NCBI RefSeq assembly: GCF_007559435.1
Contig: NZ_VMBP01000002.1
Location: 124,001 to 188,000 of the forward strand
DNA length: 64,000 nt
Source of the DNA: Ancylobacter moscoviensis
Lineage (GTDB): Bacteria; Pseudomonadota; Alphaproteobacteria; Rhizobiales; Xanthobacteraceae
Direction: 5' to 3'
Shown here: positions 49,220-59,776 of the stretch, piece after piece
How positions within the stretch are numbered: position 1 is the stretch's first letter
How the letters are laid out: each line of letters begins with the position of its first letter
The notes under the pieces: model-generated
Database searches by the model: none
What the model saw: the letters and a program-made list of their open reading frames with translations, nothing else
Told to the model about the DNA's origin: nothing
Made by a program: the position numbers and the translations under genes

Positions 49220-50646
49220 GCGCCGCTCTCCGCCTCGATCTGGGCGTACATCTCGCGAAAGACGGAACGGTCGTCGGTGACGCGGCGCGCCTTGAAATCG
49301 GTGCGCGGCAGGGTGCCCTTGGCGACGATCTCGGCCCTCGTGCGAAGCCCGAGCAGCTTCTGGATGCGGTGGCTGACGTCCGCCCGGAAGCGCTCCAGCT
49401 CGCCGCTGGCGAAGGTGCCCTCATCCGCCTCGACCCGCAGCAGCAGCTCGTCCATCGCGGCTTCGCGGGTGATGACGATCTGGTGCTCGCCGCCATAGCC
49501 GGGCGTCTGGTTGAGTGCGGCGTCGATCTCGCTGGGATAGACGTTCTCGCCGCGGATGGTGAACATGTCGTCGATCCGGCCGAAGATCCCGTGGGGGAGC
49601 CGCGGATAGGTGCGCCCGCACGGGTTCGGCCCGTCCTGCCAGAGCGTCAGGTCGCCGGAGGCGAGGCGGATCATCGGCTGCGAGGTCCGCTCCAGATGGG
49701 TGTAGACGGGCGTGCCGCGCTGGCCGTAGGGGACGCGCCGCATCGTCGCGGGATCGCAGACCTCGGTGTAGACGATGTCCTGCCAGCAGAGCATGCCCTC
49801 GGTCTCGGCCGAGCCGGCGACGTTCATCCACGGGGTCATTTCGGCCATCGAGCCGCAGTCGAACACCTTGGCGCCGAAGAGATCGGCGATGCGGTCGCGC
49901 ACGCCGGGGATGGATGCTCCCGGCTCGCCCGAGAAGAACATGTATTTGAGGCCGAACTCCCGCGGGTTGAGGCCCTCGTCGCGGGCGGCCTGGGCGAGAT
50001 GCAGCGCGTAGGTGGGCGTGCCGTAGAAGCCCGCCGGCTTCATGGTGTCGAGCCATTGCGCGCAGCGTATGGTCATTCCCGGAGCGCCGGCCCCGAACGG
50101 GAACGCCTTGGCCCCGAGGCGTTCGGCGCCCGACAGAGCGCCCCAGCTTCCCATGTAGAGGCTGAGGATGGCGGCGATGCAGATCATGTCGCCCGGCCGC
50201 ATGCCCATCGCCCACATGATGCGGGCATGGGCATTGGCGATGGCGATCCAATCGTTGCGGCCGATGGCGAAGGCGGTGGGGCGCCCGGTGGTGCCGCTGG
50301 TCCCGTGGATGTGGAAGACCTCGGCGTCGGGGATGCAGAGATAGTCGCCGAAGGGCGGCGACATCGCCTGCGATTCCCTCAGCTCCTTCTTGGTGACGAC
50401 CGGAACCCGGTCCTCGAAATCCTCCAGCGAGCGCAGCTGGTCGGGGTGGAAGCCGGCCTCGTTCCAGCGGCGGCGGTAGAAGGGCGAGTGGTCATAGGCA
50501 TAGCGGCAGACGACGCGCAGTCGCTCCAGTATCGCCTTCTCGCGATCACCGGGCGGCATGGTCTCGCGCTGCCGGAACCAGTAGCGGCTGTCGGTCGGGG
50601 GGAGATAGGAGGCGTCGTAGGAGGGCGGGAAGGACCAGGATTCCAT
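49216..50646 (-). CDS. 2-Hydroxyisobutyryl-CoA ligase (PaaK-like acyl-CoA synthetase)
   Basis: A 476-residue AMP-forming ligase of the phenylacetate-CoA ligase class. The ATP motif HIHGTSGTTGRPTAFAIG lies at about 113-130, then FYGTPTYALHLAQAA, YMFFSGEPGASIPGVRDRIAD, DCGSMAEM and the hinge/C-domain GRIDDMFTIRGENVYPSEID. Length and context match the ligase linked to 2-hydroxyisobutyryl-CoA mutase in Aquincola (about 477 residues). It should activate 2-hydroxyisobutyrate with CoA and ATP. It lies between hcmB (15-base gap) and the MeaB gene (overlap). A catalytic lysine near the C-terminus (TDFKARRV) is present. Confidence 0.88.
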
Positions 50647-50661
50647 GGCGCGCCCTCCCTC

Positions 50662-51069
50662 TCACCGCTCGCCACGTTCGGCGACGAGACGGGTCAGCGT
50701 CTGCACGATCTCGTCCGGCGGCGTGTCCTGCAGCAGGACCTCCCGCACTCCCATCCTCTTGATCTCGACGACATCCTCGTCCGGCATCACCCCGCCGGCG
50801 ACGACGATCATGTCGTCGGCGCCCTTGCTGGCCAGAAGCTGGAAGATCTTCGGGAAGACAGTGAGCTGCACGCCGGAGAGCAGGCTCACGCCGAGCACGT
50901 CCACGTCTTCCTGGATCGCGGCGGTCACGACCTCCTCGGGCGTGCGGTGCAGGCCGGAATAGATGACGTCCATGCCCGCGTCGCGCAGGGTTCGGGCCAC
51001 CACCTTCACGCCGCGATCATGGCCATCGAGGCCAACCTTCGCGAGAAGCACACGGATGGGCTGCGTCAC
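50662..51069 (-). CDS. hcmB: 2-Hydroxyisobutyryl-CoA mutase small (cobalamin-binding) subunit
   Basis: A 135-residue B12-binding domain protein. The base-off/His-on motif DxHxxG is DGHDRG at about residues 15-20, with LLAKVGLDGHD before it and later VLGVSLLSGVQ and VVAGGVMPDED as in methylmalonyl-CoA mutase C-domains. It forms the second subunit with HcmA. It is the first gene of the minus-strand operon, facing the GntR gene at 51206 across a short promoter region. Confidence 0.93.
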   Translation of the reverse strand: MTQPIRVLLAKVGLDGHDRGVKVVARTLRDAGMDVIYSGLHRTPEEVVTAAIQEDVDVLGVSLLSGVQLTVFPKIFQLLASKGADDMIVVAGGVMPDEDVVEIKRMGVREVLLQDTPPDEIVQTLTRLVAERGER

Positions 51070-51102
51070 CTCAGTCCTCCCTTGTCGAGTTTCTTATCGA
51101 AC

Positions 51103-51180
51103 TCTGAATTCAGAACTCCGAACGCAGAGTGCAGATGGCTTGTGACCCTGTCAAGCGGTCGCCATATTGCTGCGTGGCAA
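51103..51180. promoter_or_regulatory. Candidate promoter/operator between hcmB and the GntR gene
   Basis: The 136-base gap holds two symmetrical sites: TCTGAATTCAGA (51103-51114, perfect 12-bp palindrome) and TTGC-TGCGTG-GCAA (51167-51180, arms of 4 bp). Either may bind the divergent GntR/FCD regulator. The gap is less GC rich than its flanks, in keeping with promoters in both directions. Confidence 0.45.
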
Positions 51181-51205
51181 CACGATTCTTGCGGAGGATG
51201 CGGGC

Positions 51206-51877
51206 TTGGAGTCCCTGGAAGCGCCGAAAAGCCTGGTCGATCAAGCCTATGAGGTGATCCTCGACGCCCTCAGCGACGGGACGTTCAAGCCCGGCGAGCG
51301 GCTGACGCAGGAAGACATCGCGGCGCGCCTGAAGGTCTCCCGGCAGCCGGTCACGCATGCGCTGGTCGTGCTCAAGGCGCAGGGGTTCCTCGCCCAGTCG
51401 GGCCGGCGCGGCCTGATCGTGACGCCGGTCGACGCTGCGTTCTTCGAGGCGATCTATCAGTTTCGCTCGGCCGTGGAGCCTCTCGCCGTCCGGCTGGCGA
51501 CGCCACGGCTGACCAAGCAGGCGATCCTGCGCGGCCGCTCACTGATCGAGCACGGCCGCAACATGGTCGTGGCCGGCGATGCCCGCGCCGGCCTACAGGC
51601 CGACATGGACTTCCATTCCTTCATCTACGACCTGTCCGGCAATCCCATCGTCGGCGAGACGATGCGCCTGCACTGGCGCCACCTGCGTCGGGCCATGGGA
51701 CAGGTGCTGCGCTATCCGGGGATGTCGATCAGCGTCTGGCAGGAACACGGGCGGATACTGGAGGCCATGATCCGCGGCGATGCCGAAGGCGCGGCCGAGC
51801 TGATGCGCCGGCACCTGATCGAGGCCTATGAGCGGGTGGAAAAACCGGCCGAGACCCCGAGCGCTTCCACCGAGTGA
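51206..51877 (+). CDS. GntR-family transcriptional regulator, FCD subfamily (mutase operon)
   Basis: A regulator of about 223 residues with the helix-turn-helix LVDQAYEVILDALSDGTFKP, LTQEDIAARLKVSRQPVTHALVVLKAQGFL and an FCD domain (FRSAVEPLAVRLA, ADMDFHSFIYDLSGN, HWRHLRRAMG, HGRILEAMIRGDAEGAAELMRRH). I chose the TTG at 51206 because GGAGG lies eight bases before it; another TTG at 51167 has no such site, and no ATG fits. It is divergent from the mutase operon and probably represses it until its substrate or CoA ester binds. Confidence 0.85.
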   Translation: MESLEAPKSLVDQAYEVILDALSDGTFKPGERLTQEDIAARLKVSRQPVTHALVVLKAQGFLAQSGRRGLIVTPVDAAFFEAIYQFRSAVEPLAVRLATPRLTKQAILRGRSLIEHGRNMVVAGDARAGLQADMDFHSFIYDLSGNPIVGETMRLHWRHLRRAMGQVLRYPGMSISVWQEHGRILEAMIRGDAEGAAELMRRHLIEAYERVEKPAETPSASTE

Positions 51878-51917
51878 AGGGGAGGGCCCGTGGTCTTCCC
51901 TGTGCCGGCGCGGCGGC

Positions 51918-53990
51918 CTACCGGCCTTCGCGTGCCCAGGCGGCGGCGACGCCGGCGAGCAGGATGAGCAGGCCCGACAGCCCCGCGAAGAGGGGGAACA
52001 GGCCGAGGCCACGCACCACCGAGACGTCGCGCATGGCGAGGCCCATCCAGTCGTCGCCGGCGAAGCGTTCGCCCGAGCGCACCGCGACGACGCGCGGGAC
52101 ACCGCCGGAAAGGTTCGCCATGCGCCAGACGCCGCCGCCCGTCGCCTCGACCGTCGGGCGCAGCGCCTGCGTGGTCGACGTGACCTCGGAGAATTCGCGC
52201 GGATTGAGCGGGCCGACATTGACGAGAGCCGTATGGGTGCCGTCGGTGGCGCGCCAGAGGCCGAGCGTGTCGGCCGGGAAGGTGGCGCGGAACAGGCCGG
52301 GCGCGGCCGATTCCAGCGTCACCTGACGGCTGGCGCCGGTGGGGGTGGTGACGGTCACGGGCGGGGCGGAATCGCCCATGGTCTGGCGCTCGACCACGAG
52401 GTCGCCGCCATGGGCGCTCATGCGCAGACGTTCCTCCTCGAGGTCGGGCTCCTTCATCAGCCAGTGCGACAGGCGGCGCAGCAGGTCGATATGCGGGCCG
52501 CCACCTTCGAAGCCGCGCGCCCAGAGCCAGAAATGATCGGACAGCAGCAGCGCGACGCGGCCCTCGCCGACGCGGTCGAGCAGCACCACGGGCTTGCCGT
52601 CCGGCCCGTCCATCACGCTGGTGCCGCGCGGGTTCTGGGTGTCGATGACGCGGAAAAAGCGCGACCAGGCCGGGGGATCGCTCTGCGAGCCGGGGAGGGC
52701 GCGGGTGACGGGATGGCGTTGGCCGGCCTCGGTGAGATGCGCGCGGTAAGGCGTCTCCGTCATCTGGCCGGTGGGCGCGGCCGGCAGGATGGAATCGAGC
52801 GGCGTGTAATAGACCGAGCCGTCGGAGATGTAGTCGGTGCCGGCGGCGACCAGCAGCGCGCCGCCTTCCTCGACGTAGCGCACGATGTTGTCGAAATAGA
52901 TCATCGGCAGCACGCCCTGCTGGGCGTAGCGGTCGAAGATGATCAGATCGAAGTCCTTGATCTTCTGCTGAAACAGCTCGCGCGTCGGGAAGGCGATGAG
53001 CGACAGCTCGTTGATCGGCGTGCCGTCCTGCTTCTCCGGCGGGCGCAGGATGGTGAAATGCACGAGGTCCACATTGGCGTCGGACTTCAGCAGGTTACGC
53101 CAGGTGCGCTCGCCCACATGCGGCTCGCCGGAGACCAGCAACACGCGCAGCTTGTCGCGCACGCCGTCGATGGAGACCGCGGCGCGGTTGTTGACCGGGG
53201 TCAGCTCGCCGTCGAGGCCGGCGGCCTCGATCTCGACGATGTTGGCCCCCGCATGGGTGATCTCGACCTCGACGGTGGCCGGCTGGCCGGCGGTGACGAT
53301 GGGGCTCGCCACGACCTCACCGTCGCGCCGCACGGTGACGGAGACGCGCGCGCCGGCCGGCGCGCCCTCGTCCTCGACGCGGTAGCCGACCGTCTGGCGC
53401 TGGCCGACGATGCCGAAGCGCGGTGTGGAGGTGAGCGCCACGCGGCGGTCGCGCTCGCCCTCATGGCCGGAGACGATGGCGTGCACCGGCGCGCGGAAGC
53501 CGAGCGAGGCGATGGTGGCGGGAATGTCGTGCACGCGCCCGTCGGTGAGGAAGATGGCGCCGGCCACGCGCTCGGGCGGCACATCCGCGAGACCGGCCGA
53601 GAGCGCGGTGAACAGGCGCGTGCCGTCCACCTCGCCGGCACCGCCGCCGGCATCGATGAAGCGGATTTCGGCGCCCTGCTCCTTCAGGCGGGCGAGGCGG
53701 GTCTCCAGCTCGGCGCGGGCGGCCTCCGTCATCTGCGTGCGGTCGCCGAATTCCTGGCTGGCGCTCCGGTCGACGACGACGGCGACGACGGTGGAGAGCG
53801 GTTCGCGCTCTTCCTGCGTCAGCGAGGGATTGGCGAGCGCCAGCACGGCGAGCGCGATGGCGAGCGCGCGCAGCAGCGAGCCGCGGGTGCGCGAGACGAG
53901 GACGAGGAGCGCCACGGCACCCGCCAGAACGGCGGCGGCGATCAGCCAGGGCAGCGGGATGAGCGGATCGAAGGCGAGGCCGAGATTCAT
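51918..53990 (-). CDS. Membrane protein with GATase1-like/vWA-like periplasmic domains
   Basis: A 690-residue protein: two N-terminal membrane segments (about 14-31 and 38-54), a large periplasmic part and one C-terminal membrane segment (about 663-682). The early part resembles a degenerate von Willebrand A fold (VVAVVVDRSASQEFGDRTQM with a D-x-S metal site); the middle has a class I glutamine-amidotransferase-like fold without its catalytic Cys (VRYVEEGGALLVAAGTDY). Such proteins always accompany MoxR, DUF58 and BatA-like genes. It is the last gene of that operon and overlaps the preceding gene by four bases. Its biochemical role is unknown; envelope quality control is suspected. Confidence 0.8.
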   Translation of the reverse strand: MNLGLAFDPLIPLPWLIAAAVLAGAVALLVLVSRTRGSLLRALAIALAVLALANPSLTQEEREPLSTVVAVVVDRSASQEFGDRTQMTEAARAELETRLARLKEQGAEIRFIDAGGGAGEVDGTRLFTALSAGLADVPPERVAGAIFLTDGRVHDIPATIASLGFRAPVHAIVSGHEGERDRRVALTSTPRFGIVGQRQTVGYRVEDEGAPAGARVSVTVRRDGEVVASPIVTAGQPATVEVEITHAGANIVEIEAAGLDGELTPVNNRAAVSIDGVRDKLRVLLVSGEPHVGERTWRNLLKSDANVDLVHFTILRPPEKQDGTPINELSLIAFPTRELFQQKIKDFDLIIFDRYAQQGVLPMIYFDNIVRYVEEGGALLVAAGTDYISDGSVYYTPLDSILPAAPTGQMTETPYRAHLTEAGQRHPVTRALPGSQSDPPAWSRFFRVIDTQNPRGTSVMDGPDGKPVVLLDRVGEGRVALLLSDHFWLWARGFEGGGPHIDLLRRLSHWLMKEPDLEEERLRMSAHGGDLVVERQTMGDSAPPVTVTTPTGASRQVTLESAAPGLFRATFPADTLGLWRATDGTHTALVNVGPLNPREFSEVTSTTQALRPTVEATGGGVWRMANLSGGVPRVVAVRSGERFAGDDWMGLAMRDVSVVRGLGLFPLFAGLSGLLILLAGVAAAWAREGR

Positions 53991-56869
53991 TGTCCGAGCC
54001 TCTCGAGCAGCGCGGGCACGTGCACCTGGTCGGCCTTGTAGTTGCCGGTGAGGACGTACATCACGAGATTGGCGCCGGCGCGGAAGGCGAGCTCGCGCTG
54101 GCGCTGGCCGCCGCCGGAGACGGGCAGCATGGGCTGGCCGTCATCGTCGAGCGCCCAGGCGCCGGCGAGGTCGTTGGAGGTGATGACCACGGGCGATACG
54201 CCGTCGCCGGCGCGGGCCGGGCGCTCCTCGCCCTCCGCGGCGGCCGGCAGGGCCTCCACCCAGGTGGTGCCGCCGTTGAAGCGGCCAGGGAAGTCGCGCA
54301 GCAGGTAGAACGCCTTGGTGAGCACGTGATCGCGCGGCACCGGCTCCAGCTCGGGGACGTCGAGGCCGGAGAGGATGGTGCGCAGCGTGTCGTTGGCGGG
54401 CGTGCCGGCGCCGTTCGAGCCGGGCATCGTGGTCTCAGCGTCGCGCGTGTCGAAGATGATGGTGCCGCCCTGCTTCATGAAGGCATCGATGCGCGCCAGC
54501 GTCTCCTGGCTCGGCCGGGCGGCGCCGGGCACGATGGGCCAGTAGATGAGCGGGAAGAAGGAGAGCTCGTCGCGGGCGATGTCGACGCCCATCGGCTCGC
54601 CGGCCTCCAGCGCGGTGCGTTCGCCGAGGAAGGAGGTCAGCCCCTTCAGCCCGGCGCGGCTGACGGCGTCGGTCTCGGCGTCGCCGGTGACGACATAGGC
54701 GAGGCGGGTGGCGTTGGTGGCCTGGATGGCAAAGTCGGTCTGCGCCTGCGTCATCGGCTTGTCGGCCGGGGCGGCGGCGCTCGCGGGTGGCGTGGCCGGG
54801 GCCGCCGTCTGCGCGCCGGCCCGGTCGAGCGGCAGCGCCGCGGCGAGGCCGACGGCCAGCAGCAGGGCGGACGCGCTCGCGGCGCGGCGGGCGGTGAGGC
54901 GGGAGAAGCCGCCGGCGAGCAGGAACACGATCATGGCATCGACGAGCAGCAGGGCGAGCAGCGCCAGCAGCAGCGGGGCGCGCAGGTCGCGCGGCGTGAC
55001 GTCGCGATAGGGCTCGACGCGGCCGAGGCCGGACAAGTCGAGCGCGGCGAGCCGGTCGCGCGGCAACAGGGCGTTGACCGCCACCAGCCCTTCCGGCGGG
55101 CCGTAGAAGCCCGGCGGATGGTCGGCGCTGGCCCGGCCGTTGAAGCCGACCGGGATCGCCTTGGCGGTGGGCATGGTGGGGCGGAAGGCGCCGAAGCCGT
55201 CCAGCAGGCGGCTCGGGGCGACGGTCTCGCCGGTGGTCGCGTTCGCGCCGCTCTGGTCGGCGGCGATCTCGGCCGCGCTGGCGCCGCCGAGCGCCACCAC
55301 CCGGCGCAGCATGTCGACGAAGGCGCCGGAGATCGGCAGGTTCGACCAGGAGGTGTCGGCGGTGACGTGGAACAGCACCAGCGTGCCGGCGCCGCGCCGC
55401 TCCCCGGTGACGAGGGGCGTGCCGTCCGACAGCGTCGCCCAGGTGCGCGAGGCGAGTAGGCCGTCCGGCTCGGCGAGGACCTGCCGCTCGACGGTGACGT
55501 CGTTCGGCACGGCCACGTCGCGGAACGGCCCTTCGGCCGAGAAGCCGCCCAGCGACTGCGGCTGCTCCCAGGAGAGCGAACCGCCGAGCACGCGCCCGCC
55601 CCGTCGCAGCGTGACCGGCACGAGGTCGTCCGAACCATTGGCGAGGCGCGGGCCGGCGAAGCGGATGAGAACGCCGCCGCCCTCGATCCAGCGGGTGAGG
55701 CGTTCATGCGTCTCCGGCGGCAGCGTGCCGATGTCGGAGAGGATGATGACGGGGAGCTTCTGCTCGATGAAGCGGTCCACCGCCTCGCTGGTGCCGGCAC
55801 CGTCCGCGGTACGGATGTCGGCGAAGGGGCCGAGCGCGCGGGTGAGATAATAGGACGGGGCGAGCAGCGGCTGGCGCTGGTCCGCCGTGGCGCCGGAGAC
55901 GACGCCGACCGTGCGCCGGCGCCAGCGCTTGTCGAGCAGCTGGACGGCGCCGGCGGATTCCTCGTCGACGATTTCGAGGCGGGCGACCTCGTTGCGGATC
56001 TCCACCGGCAGGTCGAAGCGGGCTTCGGTCTCCTTCGCGCCGGGCTCGAAGCCGAAGGGCGCATCGCCGAGAGGCAGGCCGCGCAGGTCGAGCGCGCGCA
56101 CCGTGCCGGAGCGGGCGAGCGTGTCGCGGTCGGCCCGCACCACCTTCACCGTGAGCGCATCGACGGCGTTGTCGGCGGCGGTGAGCGCCAGCGGTTCGGC
56201 GACGCCGGAGACCAATGTGGTGAGCGGACGGTCGCCGACCGCGCTCGCGATGTCGGCTGGCACGCCGGCGACGCCCTCCAAGGCCACGCCGTCCGAGAGA
56301 TAGACGACGGAGGCTTCCGGTGCGGCGGCCAGCGCCTTGCGCAGGCTGGCGAGTGCCGGGGCCCGGTCCGGCATGTGCGGCACCGGCGCGAGGGTGCGCA
56401 GGCGCTCGCGCGCCTCGTTCGGCGCCATCACGCGCGGCTCCAGCGGCGGCTCGCCGGTGGGAACGAGGATGATGCCGCGCCCTTCGAGATCGGCATCGGC
56501 CACCACGCCCTCGGCGCTGGCACGGCGGGCCGACCAGGTGGCGGCGGCCGGCCAGCCGGAATCGATGAGCAGCACGACCGGGCCGGAGGAGGCCGGGCCG
56601 GCGACCGGCGGGTTCCAGATCGGGCCGGCGGCGGCGAAGATGATGATCGCGGCGAGCAGCAGGCGCAGCGCGGTGAGCCACCAGGGCGTGCGCGCCGGGG
56701 TCTCCTCCTTGGGCGGGATGTCGAGGAGGAGGCGCGTGGGGGCGAAGGAGACGCGGCGCGGGCGCGGCGGCACCAGCCGCAGCAGGAACCACAGCAGCGG
56801 CAGGCCGGCGAGGGCGGCCAGCAGCAGCGGCGTGGTGAAGGCGAGGGGCAGGCCGAGGAAACCCGTCAT
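53987..56869 (-). CDS. BatA-like N-terminal domain / DUF4159 membrane protein
   Basis: A 960-residue protein. Residues 1-90 are the aerotolerance-regulator N-terminal domain (FTTPLLLAALAGLPLLWFLLRL, SFAPTRLLLDIPP, TPWWLTALRLLLAAIIIFAAAGPIWNPP). A long periplasmic region with vWA-like and GATase-like segments follows, then two membrane segments near residues 625-670 and a DUF4159 domain towards the C-terminus (RLAYVVTGDAETDAVSRAGLKGL, FFPLIYWPIVPGAA, ARIDAFMKQGGTIIFDTRDAE). Both ends overlap neighbouring genes by four bases. It is probably part of a MoxR-dependent assembly or stress complex in the inner membrane. Confidence 0.85.
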   Translation of the reverse strand: MTGFLGLPLAFTTPLLLAALAGLPLLWFLLRLVPPRPRRVSFAPTRLLLDIPPKEETPARTPWWLTALRLLLAAIIIFAAAGPIWNPPVAGPASSGPVVLLIDSGWPAAATWSARRASAEGVVADADLEGRGIILVPTGEPPLEPRVMAPNEARERLRTLAPVPHMPDRAPALASLRKALAAAPEASVVYLSDGVALEGVAGVPADIASAVGDRPLTTLVSGVAEPLALTAADNAVDALTVKVVRADRDTLARSGTVRALDLRGLPLGDAPFGFEPGAKETEARFDLPVEIRNEVARLEIVDEESAGAVQLLDKRWRRRTVGVVSGATADQRQPLLAPSYYLTRALGPFADIRTADGAGTSEAVDRFIEQKLPVIILSDIGTLPPETHERLTRWIEGGGVLIRFAGPRLANGSDDLVPVTLRRGGRVLGGSLSWEQPQSLGGFSAEGPFRDVAVPNDVTVERQVLAEPDGLLASRTWATLSDGTPLVTGERRGAGTLVLFHVTADTSWSNLPISGAFVDMLRRVVALGGASAAEIAADQSGANATTGETVAPSRLLDGFGAFRPTMPTAKAIPVGFNGRASADHPPGFYGPPEGLVAVNALLPRDRLAALDLSGLGRVEPYRDVTPRDLRAPLLLALLALLLVDAMIVFLLAGGFSRLTARRAASASALLLAVGLAAALPLDRAGAQTAAPATPPASAAAPADKPMTQAQTDFAIQATNATRLAYVVTGDAETDAVSRAGLKGLTSFLGERTALEAGEPMGVDIARDELSFFPLIYWPIVPGAARPSQETLARIDAFMKQGGTIIFDTRDAETTMPGSNGAGTPANDTLRTILSGLDVPELEPVPRDHVLTKAFYLLRDFPGRFNGGTTWVEALPAAAEGEERPARAGDGVSPVVITSNDLAGAWALDDDGQPMLPVSGGGQRQRELAFRAGANLVMYVLTGNYKADQVHVPALLERLGQ

Positions 56870-57813
56870 GCGGCGTGCCCCGATTCATCGCGTCCCGTCT
56901 CGTGCGTGCCCTCGTTCGGCGGCACGGCGCCGTGGCCGCCGCTCATGCGGGCATGCAGGGCCAGCAGCAGCTCACTGGCGGGACGGTCGGTGCGGTGGAT
57001 GAGGAAGCTCCAGGTACGGCGCTCGGCCTCGCGGCGGATGGTGGCGCGGTGGGTGGCGACGCGGGCGACGTATTCCTCGCGCACCGTCTCGGCGCGGCCG
57101 ATGGTCAGCGTGGTGCCGCTCTCGGGCTCGCGGAATTCGACGCGACCGGAGAAGGGGAAGGTCTCCTCCGCCGGATCGCAGATCTGCACGACATGGCCGT
57201 GCGCGCCGGAGGCGGAAAGGCCGGCGAGGCTGGCGACGATCTCGCGCGTCGGGCTCCACAGATCGCTCAGCAGCACCACCTCGGCGAGGGGCGAGGGCGA
57301 GAAGGCCGGGGGCAGGCTCGACGGCAGGCTGGGTGCGTGGACGAGCGCCTCCGCCATCTTCTCGACGATGCGGCGCGAGGCGGACGGGCGCATGACCCCG
57401 GGAATGCCGACGCGCTCGCCGCCGCGCACCAGCAGCTCCGCGAGGGCGAAGGCGACGATGAGGGCGCGGTCGCGCTTGGTTTCCCAGACGAGCGGCGAGG
57501 CGAAGACCATGGAGGAGGACAGGTCCGGCCAGATCCACACCGTGTGGGCGGCTTCCCATTCCCGCTCGCGCACATAGAGATGGTCGTCGCGGGCCGAGCG
57601 GCGCCAGTCGACGCGGGCGGAGGGCTCGCCGTCCATGAAGCGCCGGTACTGCCAGAAGTTCTCGCCGGTGCCGGCGCGGCGGCGCCCGTGCAGGCCGTGA
57701 TAGACGCTGGCCGCGATCCGGCGCGCCTCCAGCACGAGACGGGGCATGGCGGCCACCAGGCCCGCCGCGTCCTGCGCTGCGCTTCGCACGGCTGTATCGG
57801 CGTCGAACTCCAC
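56866..57813 (-). CDS. DUF58 domain protein
   Basis: A 315-residue cytoplasmic protein. The family motif GTGENFWQYRRFMDGEPSARVDWRRSARDDHLYVRERE at about 47-84 is characteristic of DUF58, which combines with a vWA-like core (VWIWPDLSSSM). It lies between the MoxR ATPase and the BatA-like gene, the usual order. Such proteins are thought to be substrates or partners of MoxR chaperones. Confidence 0.88.
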   Translation of the reverse strand: MEFDADTAVRSAAQDAAGLVAAMPRLVLEARRIAASVYHGLHGRRRAGTGENFWQYRRFMDGEPSARVDWRRSARDDHLYVREREWEAAHTVWIWPDLSSSMVFASPLVWETKRDRALIVAFALAELLVRGGERVGIPGVMRPSASRRIVEKMAEALVHAPSLPSSLPPAFSPSPLAEVVLLSDLWSPTREIVASLAGLSASGAHGHVVQICDPAEETFPFSGRVEFREPESGTTLTIGRAETVREEYVARVATHRATIRREAERRTWSFLIHRTDRPASELLLALHARMSGGHGAVPPNEGTHETGRDESGHAA

Positions 57814-57922
57814 CCGATCAGGTCCTCGTCACGTCGTCCCGCTGTGCCGGCTCCGGGCCGTCCCAGAAGGCAATGCAATCCTCCAGCCACACGGCTGGAA
57901 TGAAGGCCGGGCTGATATGGGA

Positions 57923-58933
<1,011 letters not shown>

Positions 58934-59188
58934 GCCGTTCTCCTGCAATCCCCGAGTTCCGTAGGTGGGCGACCCGTATTCAACGCCCCGTCATCGTCAT
59001 TCCCGTCGGCTATGGTGCGCTGCAATATCGACCGTTGCAATGCACGCACTCCCGTACCGTCTGGGGCTGGATCGGGAGGGCCGACGCAGGCTTTCGTAAG
59101 GGCGAGCTTACGCTATCTTGGAACCGCGTCGACTATCGGGCGGGGGATCACGACTGCGCGATTGCGTATGTGTGACACGGATTTTGTC

Positions 59189-59776
59189 ATGAATTCAGAG
59201 GCTTCCGGCCGATTTGACGAATTGATGCGCGGGGTCGGAAACGGTGCGAAACGGGCGCTGCCGCCGATCGAGCGCTGGAATCCGCCCGATTGTGGCGAAA
59301 TCGACATCGCCATCGACCGCGAGGGCGTGTGGCACCATGAAGGCCGCCCGATCCCCCGGCCGGCGCTGGTGCGCCTGTTCGCCTCGGTGCTCACGCGCGA
59401 GGGCGAGCGCTATGTGCTGGTCACGCCGGTGGAGAAGCTGGGCATCCGGGTGGAGGACGCGCCTTTCCTCGCCGTCGACATGGCGGCGGAGGAGGGGGAG
59501 GGTGGGCCGCGCCTTGTCTTCCGCACCAATCTCGACGATCTCGTGCCGCTGGACGCCGAGCATCCGCTGCGCATCGAGACGCGGGCGGACGGCGAGCCGC
59601 GCCCCTATATATATGTGCGTCGCGGCCTGTGGGCGCGGCTGACCCGCGCGGTGTTCCTCGACCTCGCCGAGCGGGCCGAGGAAAGGGAGGTCGAGGGGCG
59701 CGCCGTGTTCGGCGTCGCTTCGGGCGGGGCATTCTTTCCGCTCGCCGCCGCCGAGACCGTGAAAGAGAGCCGATGA
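59189..59776 (+). CDS. DUF1285 domain protein
   Basis: A protein of about 195 residues: PPIERWNPPDCGEIDIAIDREG near residue 30, WHHEGRPIPRPALVRLFASVL, YVLVTPVEKLGIRVEDAPFLAVDM, LVFRTNLDDLVPLDAEHPLR and YIYVRRGLWARLTRAVFLDL are the conserved blocks of this family of unknown function. Start codons at 59189 and 59168 are both possible and neither has a good ribosome site. It opens the plus-strand operon with the CoA pyrophosphatase, DUF6111 and CCA genes and is divergent from moxR across about 255 bases. Confidence 0.85.
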   Translation: MNSEASGRFDELMRGVGNGAKRALPPIERWNPPDCGEIDIAIDREGVWHHEGRPIPRPALVRLFASVLTREGERYVLVTPVEKLGIRVEDAPFLAVDMAAEEGEGGPRLVFRTNLDDLVPLDAEHPLRIETRADGEPRPYIYVRRGLWARLTRAVFLDLAERAEEREVEGRAVFGVASGGAFFPLAAAETVKESR

